From: Spartobacteria bacterium
Lineage (GTDB): Bacteria > Verrucomicrobiota > Verrucomicrobiae > Chthoniobacterales > UBA6821
Direction of reading: 5' to 3'
DNA: 8,281 bases
NCBI GenBank assembly: GCA_003136515.1
Contig: PLEU01000096.1
Span: forward strand, 1-8,281
Shown here: in pieces, positions 7,639 through 8,281 of the stretch
How the letters are laid out: each line of letters begins with the position of its first letter
How positions within the stretch are numbered: position 1 is the stretch's first letter
Notes under the pieces: model-generated
Seen by the model: only the letters and a program-made list of their open reading frames with translations
What the model was told of the DNA's origin: nothing
Database searches by the model: none
Made by a program: the position numbers and the translations under genes

Positions 7639-7708
7639 ATGCGCCACTCGCAGCTATATGCGCCAAAATGCGCCAAAATGCGGAAATTTCTGCAACAAAT
7701 CTGCAACA
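7639..7708. repeat. Cluster of short direct repeats, possible recombinase arm sites
   Basis: ATGCGCCA occurs at 7639-7646, 7658-7665 and 7668-7675, with a partial fourth copy ATGCGG at 7678-7683. The last three are exactly 10 bases apart. They are followed by two copies of CTGCAACA at 7690-7697 and 7701-7708, 11 bases apart. Spacing of about one helical turn suits cooperative protein binding on one face of the DNA. The position 59-128 bases beyond a tRNA 3' end recalls integrase arm-type sites, but no integrase gene is visible here. Confidence 0.5.
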
Positions 7709-7996
7709 GTTTTTTTGAACTTCCGAGCCTGATGCACACTCGTCGTAAAGGCGTTTGATGCCATGCTTCATACGGATGGCAGCGGACGGAGCTGATCACT
7801 CATTGAATTCACGTTACGAGCCAGTGACTTTCCAATCGCCTAAAACGTAATCAAATCTCTACGACTTAGGTAACCGAGCTCTTCGCGTGAAATGACCCCC
7901 CAAGGTAGCAACGGCAAACAACAACCCCTCCTACTTATCGTGGCAAGATCTGTTTCAGTCGGGATAGCTCTTGGATTCGCCCTCAAGTCTTCTTTC

Positions 7997-8021
7997 CCAT
8001 CCTTCCTTGTAGGAAGGGTGG
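7997..8021. repeat. 10-bp stem-loop of unknown role
   Basis: CCATCCTTCC (7997-8006) pairs with GGAAGGGTGG (8012-8021), all Watson-Crick except one G-T pair, around a TTGTA loop. No T-run follows on either strand, so it is not a standard intrinsic terminator. It lies about 60 bases upstream of the AT-rich promoter zone of the regulator gene and might insulate it, or belong to an untranslated RNA. Confidence 0.45.
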
Positions 8022-8078
8022 CCGCGGGAATTCACACCGAATTAGGTTAGTTTCTTCGTCTATCTATTTCTCTTATTA

Positions 8079-8120
8079 TTGCCAATTATTGTTGATAAAA
8101 TGTAATCATCAAATTACATA
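8079..8120 (+). promoter_or_regulatory. Promoter with overlapping operator for the HipB-like gene
   Basis: ATGTAAT (8100-8106) and ATTACAT (8113-8119) form a perfect 7-bp inverted repeat around CATCAA. It coincides with promoter-like elements. TTGCCA (8079-8084) and TGTAAT (8101-8106) are separated by 16 bases, each 5 of 6 matches to consensus. An alternative pair is TTGATA (8092-8097) and TACATA (8115-8120), 17 bases apart. The regulator ATG is at 8152. A palindrome lying on the -10 element directly ahead of a helix-turn-helix gene fits negative autoregulation, as known for HipB-type repressors; this is inference. Confidence 0.5.
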
Positions 8121-8151
8121 TTCTTTAAATACGTAAAGCCAAGAATGCAAA

Positions 8152-8281
8152 ATGCCAACACCACATCATGCCTCTGCTGTAGTACAAAGCGCTTTGCGTA
8201 AGCTTGGTGCGGATATTCATGACGCCCGCCGCCGCCGCCGTCTTCCCATGGCCGTCGTGGCTGAACGCGCCTTCACATCCC
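8152..8281 (+). CDS. XRE/HipB-like helix-turn-helix regulator, N-terminal part
   Basis: DNA-binding protein, probably a repressor, cut by the right edge after 43 codons. The visible part starts MPTPHHASAVVQSALRKLGA. It continues with an arginine-rich helix (DARRRRRLP, 24-32) and LPMAVVAERAFTS (31-43), the first helix and the start of the HTH motif of small XRE proteins. From recall, proteins with this ALRKLG...DARRRRRLP...VVAERA layout are about 80-100 residues and often lie directly upstream of a HipA-domain kinase gene. The partner is outside the window, so a toxin-antitoxin role is only expected. The ATG lacks a strong Shine-Dalgarno sequence. The (GCC)n-like run at 8225-8240 encodes the arginines. 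Confidence 0.75.
   Translation, partial: MPTPHHASAVVQSALRKLGADIHDARRRRRLPMAVVAERAFTS

Larger units (their letters stand above)
7581..8151. other. Gene-poor stretch after tRNA-Asp
   Basis: About 570 bases with no gene I can support. From the left it holds a weak AGCCT/AGGCT hairpin (7601-7605/7614-7618) without a T-run, and a GAGTGG/CCACTC hairpin (7631-7636/7644-7649). The short-repeat cluster (7639-7708), a 10-bp stem-loop (7997-8021) and the AT-rich promoter/operator zone ahead of the regulator gene follow. A 52-codon frame at 7892-8050 is possible but not convincing. The last 100 bases are clearly more AT-rich than the core genes. The make-up suits the end of an integrated element or a decayed remnant. 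Confidence 0.6.

Noticed and set aside
7601..7708. CRISPR array
   Set aside because: Repeats are only 8 bases, 10-19 apart, with no spacer-sized units and no cas genes.
7572..7799. Minus-strand 75-codon frame over the repeat cluster
   Set aside because: It overlaps the 3' end of tRNA-Asp, is irregular in composition, and reads through the direct repeats; no domain recognised.
7805..8035. Direct repeat GAATTCAC at 7805-7812 and 8028-8035
   Set aside because: Eight bases, 223 apart, with unrelated flanks; easily due to chance and no element lies between them.
8225..8240. CCG/GCC triplet run as a microsatellite
   Set aside because: It lies in frame in the regulator gene and encodes the conserved arginine run of this family.

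Overview
The window is bacterial chromosome that is mostly core housekeeping genes, with a gene-poor, probably accessory stretch at the right end. The cell envelope genes (PgsA, a six-helix YihY protein, a small membrane protein), a presqualene/phytoene-type synthase and a UbiD-type decarboxylase suggest a Gram-negative-like, quinone-using bacterium of moderate GC. Verrucomicrobiota is plausible from the general look of the proteins. That is an impression, not a test, because there is no 16S gene here.

Layout, left to right. (1) 1-236, minus: N-terminus of EF-Tu, preceded in the same direction by tRNA-Thr(GGT) with an encoded CCA (302-377), the arrangement of the E. coli thrT-tufB unit. (2) 644-2352, plus: pdxH (PLP synthesis) then yihY (inner-membrane protein). 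(3) 2362-4799, minus: pgsA, then der joined by an ATGA stop/start overlap, then a previously easy-to-miss 59-codon membrane-protein gene 33 bases after der. The last gene ends 9 bases from the yihY stop, so the two transcription units converge tightly. (4) 4981-5850, plus: squalene/phytoene synthase family gene, divergent from pgsA. The divergent gap holds a perfect 9-bp inverted repeat. (5) 5936-7396, minus: UbiD-family decarboxylase, convergent with the synthase gene. (6) 7507-7580, plus: tRNA-Asp(GTC), with no encoded CCA and with a palindrome just upstream. (7) 7581-8151: no convincing gene. It holds iterated short repeats (ATGCGCCA, CTGCAACA), a 10-bp stem-loop, and a very AT-rich promoter/operator region. 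(8) 8152-8281, plus: start of an XRE/HipB-like helix-turn-helix regulator that runs off the window.

The genes do not form one pathway. Translation (tuf, tRNAs, der), phospholipid head-group synthesis (pgsA), isoprenoid condensation (synthase) and quinone-type decarboxylation (ubiD) are all housekeeping. The part most likely to contain something new is the right end. A tRNA gene is followed by clustered direct repeats, a drop in gene density and GC, and a regulator of the type that usually heads a HipBA-like toxin-antitoxin pair, which together look like the edge of an integrated element. The other novel item is the 59-residue single-helix protein in the pgsA-der unit.
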